A stretch of 34,281 bases of DNA, taken from contig JADHWM010000017.1 in the NCBI GenBank assembly GCA_016783485.1, positions 1-34,281 on the forward strand. Reading direction: 5' to 3'. Positions 16,199 through 24,293 of the stretch are shown here, piece by piece. The translations under genes and the position numbers were made by a program. This stretch comes from Candidatus Bathyarchaeota archaeon. GTDB lineage: Archaea > Thermoproteota > Bathyarchaeia > TCS64. Position 1 is the first letter of the stretch. The number at the start of each line of letters is the position of its first letter. The notes below the pieces were generated by a model. That model saw nothing but the letters and a program-made list of their open reading frames with translations, was not told the origin of the DNA and did no database searches.

Positions 16199-17701
16199 GT
16201 GAAAACGTTGGTCGGAAAGTACTTTCTCACGGTTGACGTAGGGACATCGGTCACCAAGACCGTTCTCTACGAGGACAGTTTCAAAGCGGTGGCTAGTGCC
16301 AGCGAGGAGAATCTCTCCGCGCACACCAAGGCATGCTGGTTTGAGGAGTATCCTGAGCAATGGTGGGACAGCGTAAAAAGAGAGATAAGAAAGGTCACCG
16401 AGGGCATCGATCCCAAGGACATCCTGGGGGTCGGGACTTGCGCCCAGATGCATGCCCCGATTCTCGTTGATCGGGACGGAAATGCTCTGTATCCCTGCTT
16501 GAGCTGGCCTGATAAGAGGACCATTCAACTCGTGGACGAGGTGAGCAGGGAGACCGGGGTCCCACAGCCCTATTTCACATCGACGGCCCCGAAGATTCTC
16601 TGGATCAACAGGGAGAGCCCCGAAATTATTGAAAAGACGTATAAGATGCTGCTCCCGAAGGACTTCATCCGGATGAAGCTCAGCGACACCTTCTGCACCT
16701 GCACATCCGACGCCCCGGGGACCGCGATGTATGACACGGATAACCAGACGTGGAACTGGAAGATCGCTGATTACATCGGTCTAGACCACGACAAACTACC
16801 CGAGGCCTATCCCGAAGATAAGGTCGTGGGGGCGATAACAGAGAAGGCTGCGAAGGAGACCGGGCTCCATGCCGGGACCCCCGTGATCACGGGGACCTCT
16901 GACTTCGGGATAGGGAGGAGAGTCGAGCGATCGGTGCTGGAGCAGGGAAATATCCTCCTGTACCTGGGGACGGGGCCGGGGATCTGGTGGGTCTCCTCGG
17001 GGGACTCTTTCAGTCGAAGGTCCAGCCTGTGCATCCTGGGCGTGGCTGGGACCATGCCCCAGTGGTTCAAGAACACATTCTGCCAGGAAGATATCGCCCG
17101 TGCTGAAGAGCAGGGAGTAAACGTCTTCGAGCTTCTGGACTCCGAGGCGGAGAAGATCGAGCCTGGATCCGAGGGTCTAATCGTCCTCCCTCATCTCATG
17201 GGGGAGCGGGCCTATGGGGGGAGGACGATCTCCGAGGAGGGAAGGCTGAATCCTTTCGCCCGCGCGGTGTTCTTTGGATTATGCATGGGGCACACCCGAT
17301 ACCACATGTTCCGGGCTGTCTGCGAAGGTATTACCTACCATCTGCGGCTATGCTGGGAACACATACAGGCGGCGAACCCCGGGAGCAGCTCAGACCTGAT
17401 AATAGCCACGGGGGGAGGGGCCAAGAGCCGACTCTGGCGTCATATAATCGCAGATACATTCAACCTACCGGTGTGCCGCCTCAGCCAGTTGGAGACGAGT
17501 ACACTCGGCCTTGCCTGTCTCACCGCGGTGGGCATAGGAATGTACAAGGATTTCGATGAGGCCGTCTCGAAGGTCGAGAACCCGAAGATAGATAAGATTC
17601 AGCCAAACCCCAGCAACATCACCCGATACAATGAGATGTTCGAAGTGTACAAGCGGTTAGAGATGGATCTGGAATCCTTCTTCCAACCCACTTCGAATTA
17701 A
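16199..17701 (+). CDS. FGGY-family carbohydrate kinase (xylulokinase-like)
   Basis: 500 aa with the two-domain ASKHA kinase fold. The phosphate-1 loop TVDVGTSVTKT is at 11-21 and the substrate-side CAQMHAPI at 81-88. The catalytic Asp is probably Asp235 in TGTSDFGIG, where many FGGY kinases have GxxDN/GxGDx. Phosphate-2 is LGTGPG near 256-261, and the adenosine motif ATGGGAKSRLW is near 405-415. It phosphorylates a ketose, polyol or similar sugar; xylulokinase, L-fuculokinase, erythritol kinase and LsrK-type are all possible. The GTG start at 16199 follows a TATA box; a TTG at 16208 with GGTG before it is the alternative. It converges on an aldolase gene, and two dehydrogenase genes follow, so sugar catabolism is the likely theme. 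Confidence 0.88.
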   Translation: MKTLVGKYFLTVDVGTSVTKTVLYEDSFKAVASASEENLSAHTKACWFEEYPEQWWDSVKREIRKVTEGIDPKDILGVGTCAQMHAPILVDRDGNALYPCLSWPDKRTIQLVDEVSRETGVPQPYFTSTAPKILWINRESPEIIEKTYKMLLPKDFIRMKLSDTFCTCTSDAPGTAMYDTDNQTWNWKIADYIGLDHDKLPEAYPEDKVVGAITEKAAKETGLHAGTPVITGTSDFGIGRRVERSVLEQGNILLYLGTGPGIWWVSSGDSFSRRSSLCILGVAGTMPQWFKNTFCQEDIARAEEQGVNVFELLDSEAEKIEPGSEGLIVLPHLMGERAYGGRTISEEGRLNPFARAVFFGLCMGHTRYHMFRAVCEGITYHLRLCWEHIQAANPGSSSDLIIATGGGAKSRLWRHIIADTFNLPVCRLSQLETSTLGLACLTAVGIGMYKDFDEAVSKVENPKIDKIQPNPSNITRYNEMFEVYKRLEMDLESFFQPTSN

Positions 17702-17732
17702 GAATAAAACCTAGTTCAGAATACGAAAAAGT

Positions 17733-17766
17733 AGAGCTAAAAAAAAGGAAAAAGAGGGCTCCGCCC
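17733..17766 (-). terminator. Hairpin plus T-run terminator of the aldolase
   Basis: Read on the minus strand after the aldolase stop, GGGCGGAGCCC can form a four-base stem with a GGA loop, followed by CTCTTTTTCCTTTTTTTTT. The T-rich tract on this strand fits aldolase termination; the FGGY gene ends at 17701 on the other side. Confidence 0.65.
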
Positions 17767-18512
17767 TAAGAGATGAGCTTGTAAGCTTCGTCTACCGAAG
17801 CTCCCTCGTGGACGATCTTGACCAGGGCGGCGACCACGGCGGTCGGGTCCTCATGCTGGAACATGTTCCTGCCCATGCATGTGCCCGCGCCCCCGGCGTC
17901 TATAGAGTCCTTCACCACCTGGAGGAGGTCCCGGTCGCTGTCCATTTTCGCCCCTCCCAGGATGACTATGGGGATGGGGCAGGTCGCGACGACCTCCTTG
18001 AAGGATTCGACGCTCCCAGAATAGGCGGTCTTGATGAAGTCTCCTCCCGCCTCCTGTCCCAGACGAGCCGCAGAAACCACCTGATCGGAGAGGAGGTTGC
18101 GGTTCTCATCCTGGGGAACCACCTCCGGCATGAACACGATTCCGTGCTCCTCACAGGCGGCGGCGATGGGCTGGAGGAAGTTGAGATTGGGATCCCTCAA
18201 CCCTCCGAAGTGAGTGAATTTCAGGGCATCGGCACCCGCTTTCGCGGCCTCCTTCACGAACTCCGGGCGGGGCGGATACGGGATACTCACAATCCAGCCC
18301 AGGTTCCTCGGCAGATCATCTGCCAGGGCCAACAGGTTACCGTAACCTATTAGGATGGCATCGGCACCACCCGCAGCCACTTTCTTGACGGTGGCGAGAT
18401 AATCCTCCAGACCGAGAACTTTTCCCCTCATGCTATGGTCCATGGCGACGATGACGGCCTTCCCATCGTCCCTGAAGATGTGCTTCCATCTGATCGCTTT
18501 ACCGACATTCAT
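17766..18512 (-). CDS. Class I aldolase of the DeoC/FbaB (LsrF-like) family
   Basis: 248 aa TIM barrel. MDHSMRG (24-30) carries the conserved Asp that assists catalysis. The Schiff-base Lys is Lys161 in DFIKTAYSG, and the phosphate-binding end is at GGAK (186-189) and MGRNMFQ (213-219). This matches archaeal class I fructose-bisphosphate aldolase, LsrF and ADH-synthase (shikimate-route) proteins. The context of an FGGY kinase and sugar-type dehydrogenases favours cleavage of a phosphorylated sugar over aromatic amino-acid synthesis. ATG at 18512 is the first codon of a good family start. Confidence 0.87.
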   Translation of the reverse strand: MNVGKAIRWKHIFRDDGKAVIVAMDHSMRGKVLGLEDYLATVKKVAAGGADAILIGYGNLLALADDLPRNLGWIVSIPYPPRPEFVKEAAKAGADALKFTHFGGLRDPNLNFLQPIAAACEEHGIVFMPEVVPQDENRNLLSDQVVSAARLGQEAGGDFIKTAYSGSVESFKEVVATCPIPIVILGGAKMDSDRDLLQVVKDSIDAGGAGTCMGRNMFQHEDPTAVVAALVKIVHEGASVDEAYKLIS

Positions 18513-18672
18513 TTATGAATACATCCGGCTATCCTATCAAAGTAGTAATGAGATAAGCTTTATGATGAAAATAATGTTTTGAGCGTTATCGAATAAAGGA
18601 AGAGCGAAAAACTACGGGCAAGTATTAATAAATCATCGGGAAGTACAAATGTGATTTAAAGGAAGTGATGGA
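18513..18672. promoter_or_regulatory. Divergent promoter aldolase / dehydrogenase
   Basis: AT-rich spacer. On + a TATTAATAAAT box near 18625-18635 serves the dehydrogenase, followed by the strong SD GGAAGTGAT just before TTG 18673. On - an ATAAAGCTTAT box at about 18552-18562 lies 40-50 nt before the aldolase ATG. The two genes share this control region. Confidence 0.5.
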
Positions 18673-19659
18673 TTGAAAGAAGCGCTACTATATGAGAAGG
18701 AAGATGTGCGTATTATTGACAGTCCCATGCCCAAAGTAGGGCCCACGGACATTCTGCTCCAAGTTAAGGCAGCCAAAGTATGCCCCACAGACATTCGAAA
18801 GTATAACCTGGGCTCCAACGACACCAGGATCAGGTCGCTGCCGATGAACCTGTGCCACGAATACACGGGAGAGATCGTCGACGTGGGAGAGAAGGTCAAG
18901 GATTACGAGAAGGGTATGAGGGTGACGGGATACGGCATGAAGGGCAACGCCGAGTACGTGAAACTCGAGACGGTCTCCTCGAATCCCTACTTCGTGAACG
19001 CTATCTTGGAGCTTCCAGAAAACGTCTCCTATGAGGAAGGCGCCTTCACAACGCCCTTCGCCGAGAACCTCCACTGCATCATCGATTCTGCGGATCTCAG
19101 ATTCGGGGACACCATAGCGATCATCGGCGCGGGCCACATGGGTCTCCAGCAGGTGAACATCTCCCACTGGAGTGGCGCCCGGGTGATAGCCGTCGACCTC
19201 ATCCAGGAGAGACTCGACGTGGCCAAGGAGATGGGAGCAGACCTTGTGATCAACGCAAGCGAGGAAAACGTGGTCGAGGCAGTCAAGGAGTTCACCGACG
19301 GCGAGATGGCCACCTCCTCCATCGCCACCCTCGGGGTTCCAGCGGTGATACAGTCGGCCATCGATGTAACCGGAGAAGGGGCTCGGATCGTCCTCTTCGG
19401 GGGCGCTCCAACCGGTACGATCATGCAGTTCGACCCCAACGACATCCACTACAAAGAGAGGCTTCTGGTGGGCATCGAGGGAATCGGCGTAGGCAGTAAC
19501 CGGCATCCCGAGAGGAGGGTTCAGGCGCTGAGACACATCGCCAGCGGCAAGATCGACTTGAACAAGCTCATCACCCACGTCATGCCCATGGACGACATTG
19601 TCGAAGCGTATGAGATCATGAGGCGAATGGAAGCCCTCTCAATCGTCCTCAACCCCTAA
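18673..19659 (+). CDS. Medium-chain dehydrogenase lacking structural zinc loop
   Basis: 328 aa MDR-superfamily oxidoreductase. The catalytic-zinc ligand pattern is Cys37 (VCPTD), His62-Glu63 (CHEY) and Glu131 (PFAENLHC). NAD(P) binds at GAGHMG (152-157). The four-Cys structural zinc lobe found in alcohol and polyol dehydrogenases is missing: the sequence goes from VTGYGM straight to GNAEYV. This shortens the protein. The TTG start is supported by GGAAGTGAT, close to the full anti-16S match. It is divergent from the aldolase and upstream of a second MDR gene, and probably oxidises a sugar alcohol, hydroxy acid or 2-keto-sugar precursor. Confidence 0.84.
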   Translation: MKEALLYEKEDVRIIDSPMPKVGPTDILLQVKAAKVCPTDIRKYNLGSNDTRIRSLPMNLCHEYTGEIVDVGEKVKDYEKGMRVTGYGMKGNAEYVKLETVSSNPYFVNAILELPENVSYEEGAFTTPFAENLHCIIDSADLRFGDTIAIIGAGHMGLQQVNISHWSGARVIAVDLIQERLDVAKEMGADLVINASEENVVEAVKEFTDGEMATSSIATLGVPAVIQSAIDVTGEGARIVLFGGAPTGTIMQFDPNDIHYKERLLVGIEGIGVGSNRHPERRVQALRHIASGKIDLNKLITHVMPMDDIVEAYEIMRRMEALSIVLNP

Positions 19660-19891
19660 ACTCTTAGCAAAACATCGGTTCACGTATCCGAACCGTTTTT
19701 TCTAACTATTTTCTTAGTGATGAATAAACCAGCTAATAGTATGATTAGGAATATCTATGTCTATTCTCATCAGTGAGGAAGAGTTTTCCTTTGATAAGGC
19801 CAGCCTCCTAGGCACGATATATAAATACATCTGAGCCCCATACGATAAACTGTAGGAAAAATCAAAAGGAATACGTTGAGGAGAAAAAGAA
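19660..19891 (+). promoter_or_regulatory. Terminator and strong promoter between MDR genes
   Basis: T-rich tracts at about 19694-19713 end the first MDR transcript. GATATATAAATAC at about 19817-19828 is the best TATA box in the window. A leader of about 45 nt follows, ending in GAGGAG (19877-19882) nine bases before TTG 19892. The second MDR gene therefore has its own promoter. Confidence 0.6.
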
Positions 19892-20956
19892 TTGACAAAA
19901 ACAATGAAAGCAGCGGTTAAAACCGCGGAAGGAGACTTCGAGATCAAGGAAGTCCCAATACCCGAGATAACTCGGCCTGACTACGTCCTAGTGAAAGTAA
20001 GAAGCGCAGGCGTCTGTGGAAGCGACCTCCACTCATGGAAAGTACCCAGGCCCGAGGCTGTGGGAAGAATCACAGGCCACGAACTCGCTGGAGATGTCGT
20101 GGCCGTCGGAGACGAAGTAACCAACTTGAAGGTAGGCGACAGGGTCGGCGTAGACTCCGTCGTCTCCTGCGGGAAGTGTTACTGGTGCAGGGTCGGGCAA
20201 GACCACATATGCCCAGAATGTTTCTCCATTAGGGGTGAGACATTCGCCCGAGGCTTCAGCGAGTACGTCGTCGGACCGGCTGCGAAGTGCTACAAATTGC
20301 CTGACCACGTCGGGTATGCCGAGGCGGCTATCATGGACGTCTACGGCACGGGCATCCACGCCATTGCGAGAACCAACGCCCACGTGGGTCAGACGGTGGT
20401 TATTTTCGGCGCAGGACCCGTGGGGGTGAGCCTCCTGGACCTGTTGAACGTGGTCGGCGTGAAGTCTATCATCACTGACATCATCGACGGGCCTCTCGAG
20501 TTCGCAAAGAATACGATAGGTGCCTACGCGACGATCAACTCCAAAAAGGAGGACCCTGTCAAGAAAGTACTGGAACTCACCGATGGAATGGGCGCAGACA
20601 TCGTGTTCGAGTGTGTCGGGGGAGGAGCCGGGCCGTTCCTTATACCGCAGGCTGTTGAAATGATACGCAGGAAGGGGCAGATCGCCCTTATCGGAGCGCT
20701 GAGGCCCGGTGCGGCGCTGACTGTCAACTGGCAGAAGCTTCAATGGGGGGAGATCGACATCGTGCCGGTGTCGGGATTCTACCACTGGGGCAACGACCCT
20801 GAGTTCAAGATAGTGACTGACCTGCTGATCGAAGGCAAACTCCATGCAACGGAGCAGATCACACACAGGTTCCCGTTGGATAAGATCAACGAGGCATTCG
20901 ATGCCGCAGCGGACAAGACCAAGTCCAAGGCGATCAAGGTCGTAATTGACTTCTAG
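19892..20956 (+). CDS. Zinc-dependent MDR dehydrogenase (polyol/threonine type)
   Basis: 354 aa with all marks of the sorbitol/threonine dehydrogenase branch. Catalytic zinc residues are Cys42 (VCGSDLH) and His63-Glu64 (GHELAG). The structural-zinc set C-x2-C-x2-C-x7-C is at Cys93, 96, 99 and 107. NAD(P) binds at GAGPVG (173-178). Length is standard. The SD GAGGAG with 9-nt spacing supports the TTG start over the ATG four codons later. Together with the neighbouring kinase, aldolase and zinc-lobe-less MDR it looks like a polyol or sugar oxidation step. The natural substrate is unknown. Confidence 0.9.
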   Translation: MTKTMKAAVKTAEGDFEIKEVPIPEITRPDYVLVKVRSAGVCGSDLHSWKVPRPEAVGRITGHELAGDVVAVGDEVTNLKVGDRVGVDSVVSCGKCYWCRVGQDHICPECFSIRGETFARGFSEYVVGPAAKCYKLPDHVGYAEAAIMDVYGTGIHAIARTNAHVGQTVVIFGAGPVGVSLLDLLNVVGVKSIITDIIDGPLEFAKNTIGAYATINSKKEDPVKKVLELTDGMGADIVFECVGGGAGPFLIPQAVEMIRRKGQIALIGALRPGAALTVNWQKLQWGEIDIVPVSGFYHWGNDPEFKIVTDLLIEGKLHATEQITHRFPLDKINEAFDAAADKTKSKAIKVVIDF

Positions 20957-21220
20957 CCCACAACATTTCTTTTTTATTTTTTTAGCATATTACAATTAGT
21001 GTCCATAATTCCCCAACCCAACTCCCACTAACACGATTATGCTTCAAGACACATCTTTTCGAGTCTTCATTTTAAATGAACATTATCTTTTTCACAATCA
21101 AAATTTCTAAATCTTCCAGCATTTACTTGAGAACATTGTTTTGGATTAAATATCTCTACATGTGCATCGTTATTTCAAATGAGAATAAATTTAAATCAAG
21201 GAACCTTTAGACGGTGTGCC
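20957..21220 (+). terminator. T-run terminator and promoter spacer
   Basis: TTTCTTTTTTATTTTTTTAG at about 20966-20985 terminates the MDR transcript. The rest of the spacer is AT-rich. AATTTAAATC at about 21187-21196 lies about 25-30 nt before ATG 21221 and is the probable TATA box for the GlmL-like gene. A reading frame from ATG 21179 runs through that box and is not used here. Confidence 0.6.
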
Positions 21221-23059
21221 ATGAATATCGACCCCGACAAAATCAACGTGATTCTCGCAACGGATTGCGGGAGCACCACAAGCAAAGCCCGATTCTTCAA
21301 GAAGATCGATGGAGAATATCGCTATGTGACGAGCGGTGAGGCCCCGACCACGGTCGAATCCCCCTACGAGGATGTCACTCTCGGCGTCCGTAACGCGGTG
21401 AGGGAAGTGGAGGAACTCACGGGCCACAAGCTACTATCCCCAGAGGGAATAATTACCCCCTCCCGAGGGGAGAAAGAGGGGGTCGACCTCTACGTCACCA
21501 CCAGCAGCGCCGGGGGAGGGCTGCAGATGCAGGTGGCGGGGATCATCCGGACCATGACGGCCGAGAGCGCCGAGCGCGCCGCCTTGGGCGCCGGCGCCAT
21601 CGTGATGGACGTCCTCGCCATCGACGACGGTCGCGAGCCTTGGGAGAAGATCGAGAGGATGCGTTTCCTGAGGCCGGACATGATTCTATTGGCGGGCGGT
21701 GTCGATGGAGGCTCCGTTTCTCATATCGTAGAGTTGGCCGAGTTTATCAGAGCGGCGAGCCCCCAGCACCGGTTGGGAGCAGGATTCGAGGTTCCCCTGG
21801 TTTTCGCAGGGAATAAATTCGCGAGGTCCCACGTCGAGAAGCTCCTTGACGAGGATTACGCCCTCCAGGTGGTCGATAATATCCGACCGACTCTGGAGTT
21901 GGAGAACCCCGAACCGGCGCGAAACGCGGTGCATGAATTATTCATGGAGCACGTGATGTCCCACGCGCCCGGATATACAAAGCTGATGAAATGGACACCC
22001 GTGCCCATCATGCCGACCCCCGCAGGGGAGGGGGCCATGTTCCGAACCTTCGCCCAGGCCCAGAACGCAAACCTGCTGGGAGTGGGGCTCGGGGGCGCAA
22101 CCACCAACGTGTATTCCCATTACGACAGAAAATTCGTCCGAAGCGTGAGCGCCAACCTGGGGATGAGCTACAGCATCTGCAACGTGATGAAGGAGGCCAG
22201 CCTGGAGAACATCCTGAGGTGGATACCCTTCAAGATCGACGATGCCGACGTCTGCGACAGGCTCAGGAACAAGATGATCAGGCCCACAACGATCCCTCAC
22301 ACGTTGGAGCAGCTAGTAATCGAGCATGCCGTAGCCCGAGAAGCCCTGAGGCTGGGCCTCGAGCACCATAAGCTGATAGCCAGGCCCCTCCTGGGGGCTA
22401 GGAGGGACCAGTCCATAGAGGAGAGAATGGGGGGTCAGATCAGGACCGAGAGCTACGTAGATATTAAGGGGATGGAGTGGGTCGGCGGAACAGGGGGCCT
22501 CCTCTCCCACGCACCGAGGCGGGTTCAGTCAATGCTGAGCCTCATCGACGGCTTCGGGGTGGAGGGAGTGACCAAACTGTTCCAGGACAGCGTCTTCATG
22601 ATCCCGCATCTCGGTGTCCTCTCCACAGTTCACCTCGAGGCGGCCCTCCAGATCTTTGAGAAAGACTGCCTGGTCAGGCTTGGAACATGCGTCGCTTTCA
22701 GCGGCAAACTGTCCGAGAAAGACTACGGCAGGGAGATCGCCAGCATTACGATCAAGATGCCCGACGGGGAGGTCTTGGAGAAGCAGATCGAGTACGGCAC
22801 GATTCAGCGGATAGAGTTGGAGGAAGGAAAGACCGCCGAGATAGAGGGCAACGTCGCCTCTCCCTTCAGCCTTGCCACGGCGGGAGGTAGCGGCCGAAGA
22901 TTCACGGCGAAGGTTGAGGGAGGAGTAGTGGGTATCTTGATCGATGCCCGGGGCAGGCCCATAGATCTACCCAAAGACGACGATGCTCGACGCAATAAGC
23001 TGCGGGAATGGTTCAGCGGCCTCGATGCCTATCCAGCAGAAGCCCTGGAGGACAAGTAA
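21221..23059 (+). CDS. GlmL/MutL-like ASKHA ATPase
   Basis: 612 aa, related to GlmL/MutL, the protein encoded with adenosylcobalamin-dependent glutamate mutase. It has an ASKHA nucleotide-binding start (ATDCGSTTSKARFF, from about residue 13), VTTSSAGGGLQMQV, ILLAGGVDGG and a second ATP loop GVGLGGATTNVYS. The C-terminal 130 residues are a beta-rich extension (GEVLEKQIEYGTIQRIELEE ending about 555). GlmL is thought to repair or reactivate the mutase or its cofactor. No glmE/glmS-like mutase gene is within the window, so this is an orphan. ATG 21221 is chosen over 21179 because the TATA-like box lies between them. It is co-transcribed with the gene at 23075. Confidence 0.83.
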   Translation: MNIDPDKINVILATDCGSTTSKARFFKKIDGEYRYVTSGEAPTTVESPYEDVTLGVRNAVREVEELTGHKLLSPEGIITPSRGEKEGVDLYVTTSSAGGGLQMQVAGIIRTMTAESAERAALGAGAIVMDVLAIDDGREPWEKIERMRFLRPDMILLAGGVDGGSVSHIVELAEFIRAASPQHRLGAGFEVPLVFAGNKFARSHVEKLLDEDYALQVVDNIRPTLELENPEPARNAVHELFMEHVMSHAPGYTKLMKWTPVPIMPTPAGEGAMFRTFAQAQNANLLGVGLGGATTNVYSHYDRKFVRSVSANLGMSYSICNVMKEASLENILRWIPFKIDDADVCDRLRNKMIRPTTIPHTLEQLVIEHAVAREALRLGLEHHKLIARPLLGARRDQSIEERMGGQIRTESYVDIKGMEWVGGTGGLLSHAPRRVQSMLSLIDGFGVEGVTKLFQDSVFMIPHLGVLSTVHLEAALQIFEKDCLVRLGTCVAFSGKLSEKDYGREIASITIKMPDGEVLEKQIEYGTIQRIELEEGKTAEIEGNVASPFSLATAGGSGRRFTAKVEGGVVGILIDARGRPIDLPKDDDARRNKLREWFSGLDAYPAEALEDK

Positions 23060-23074
23060 TAGGAGGAATGATGC

Positions 23075-24235
23075 ATGGCAATGGCGTACACACCCGGACT
23101 GAAGAGGAAAGCATCCACGACCATCACGAAGGTCAGAAAACTCCCCATCAAGGGGAAAGTCCTCGTTAAAGAGGGGGAACGGATCTCCTACGACACCGAG
23201 GTTGCTTCGACCAACCTCCCCGGTAAGGTCAACGTCCTGAACCTCGCCCTCATCCTGGAGCTCGAGTCGAGCACCGGGGTATTTGAGGAGGAGAGGAAAT
23301 CCCTCGAGCTGTCAAAATACCTGTTGAAGAATGTGGGGGACACCTGTGAGGCTGGCGAGGTGATCGCCAGGAGGAAAACCTTCTTCGGCCTCTATCAGAG
23401 GGAGTGCCAAGTGCCTGTGAAAGGCTCAATTGAGTACGTCTCAGATGTCACCGGGCAGTGCCTGATCAGGGAGCCGCCTATCCCCCTGAACCTTAAAGCA
23501 TACATCCCAGGAACCGTGACCAAGGTGATCCCCAACGAGGGAGTCGAGATAGAGACCCTGGCTGCTTTGATCCAGGGTATATTCGGGATCGGCGAGGAGA
23601 CCCACGGTGAACTGATGCTGCTGAGTGAGTCTGAGAACGATGCCCTGACCGAGGACCTGTTAACGGAGGAGTGCGCCGGTAAGATCGTCGTGGGGGGATC
23701 CATCGTGGATGGTCCGACCCTGAAGAAGGCCGTCGAGCTCGGAGTCAAGGGGATTATAGTGGGAGGCATAAAGGACGCAGACCTCTCCAGCTTCCTGGGC
23801 TACAGTATCGGCGTCGCGATCACCGGGGAGGAGCGTATGGGGCTCACGTTGATCCTCACTGAGGGATTCGGGAAGATGAGCATGGCCGTGAAGACCTTCA
23901 GCTTCTTAAAGGAGTTCGAGGGCAGACTAGCCTGTATCAACGGCGCCACCCAGATCAGGGCGGGAGTTATCCGGCCCGAGATCATCATCCCGTTAGATGA
24001 GAGTTCAAGGGACGGGAGCGAAGACGAGGAGCTGCATCTGGAGGGGCTTACTTCGGGTCTACCGGTGAGAATCATCGGGCCTCCCTACTTCGGGGCCATC
24101 GGGCACGTCACCGACCTCCCTGTCGACCTCCAGACCGTGGAGACCGAGTCGAAAGTCCGCGTCCTCAAGGTCGAGCTCGAGGACGGTAGTAATGTCACGG
24201 TTCCCAGGGCCAACGTGGAGCTCATCGAGGAATAA
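23075..24235 (+). CDS. Conserved GlmL-partner protein, unknown function
   Basis: 386 aa, not recognised by name. The N-terminal 140 residues look like a lipoyl/barrel-sandwich-hybrid type domain: short beta strands with KGKVLVKEG, NLPGKV and PVKGSIEYV, like an RnfC/biotinyl-type arm but without a recognisable modified Lys. The middle (200-300) is alpha/beta with KIVVGGSIVDG and GIIVGGI. The C-terminus (about 330-386) is KOW/SH3-like, around GPPYFGAIGHVTDLP and VTVPRANVELIEE. AGGAGG lies about eight bases before ATG 23075, and the gene follows the GlmL-like gene by 15 bases, so they form an operon. Confidence 0.72.
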   Translation: MAMAYTPGLKRKASTTITKVRKLPIKGKVLVKEGERISYDTEVASTNLPGKVNVLNLALILELESSTGVFEEERKSLELSKYLLKNVGDTCEAGEVIARRKTFFGLYQRECQVPVKGSIEYVSDVTGQCLIREPPIPLNLKAYIPGTVTKVIPNEGVEIETLAALIQGIFGIGEETHGELMLLSESENDALTEDLLTEECAGKIVVGGSIVDGPTLKKAVELGVKGIIVGGIKDADLSSFLGYSIGVAITGEERMGLTLILTEGFGKMSMAVKTFSFLKEFEGRLACINGATQIRAGVIRPEIIIPLDESSRDGSEDEELHLEGLTSGLPVRIIGPPYFGAIGHVTDLPVDLQTVETESKVRVLKVELEDGSNVTVPRANVELIEE

Positions 24236-24293
24236 GGAAGCGTTCGAGGGGCGCCCCCCAGCTCATCAGGCATCCCCACCCGGGGTGCATCGC
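24236..24293. other. Short convergent spacer
   Basis: 58 bases between the stop codons of the GlmL-partner gene (+) and the AOR gene (-). No T-run or hairpin is evident, so transcripts may run into each other. Confidence 0.4.
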
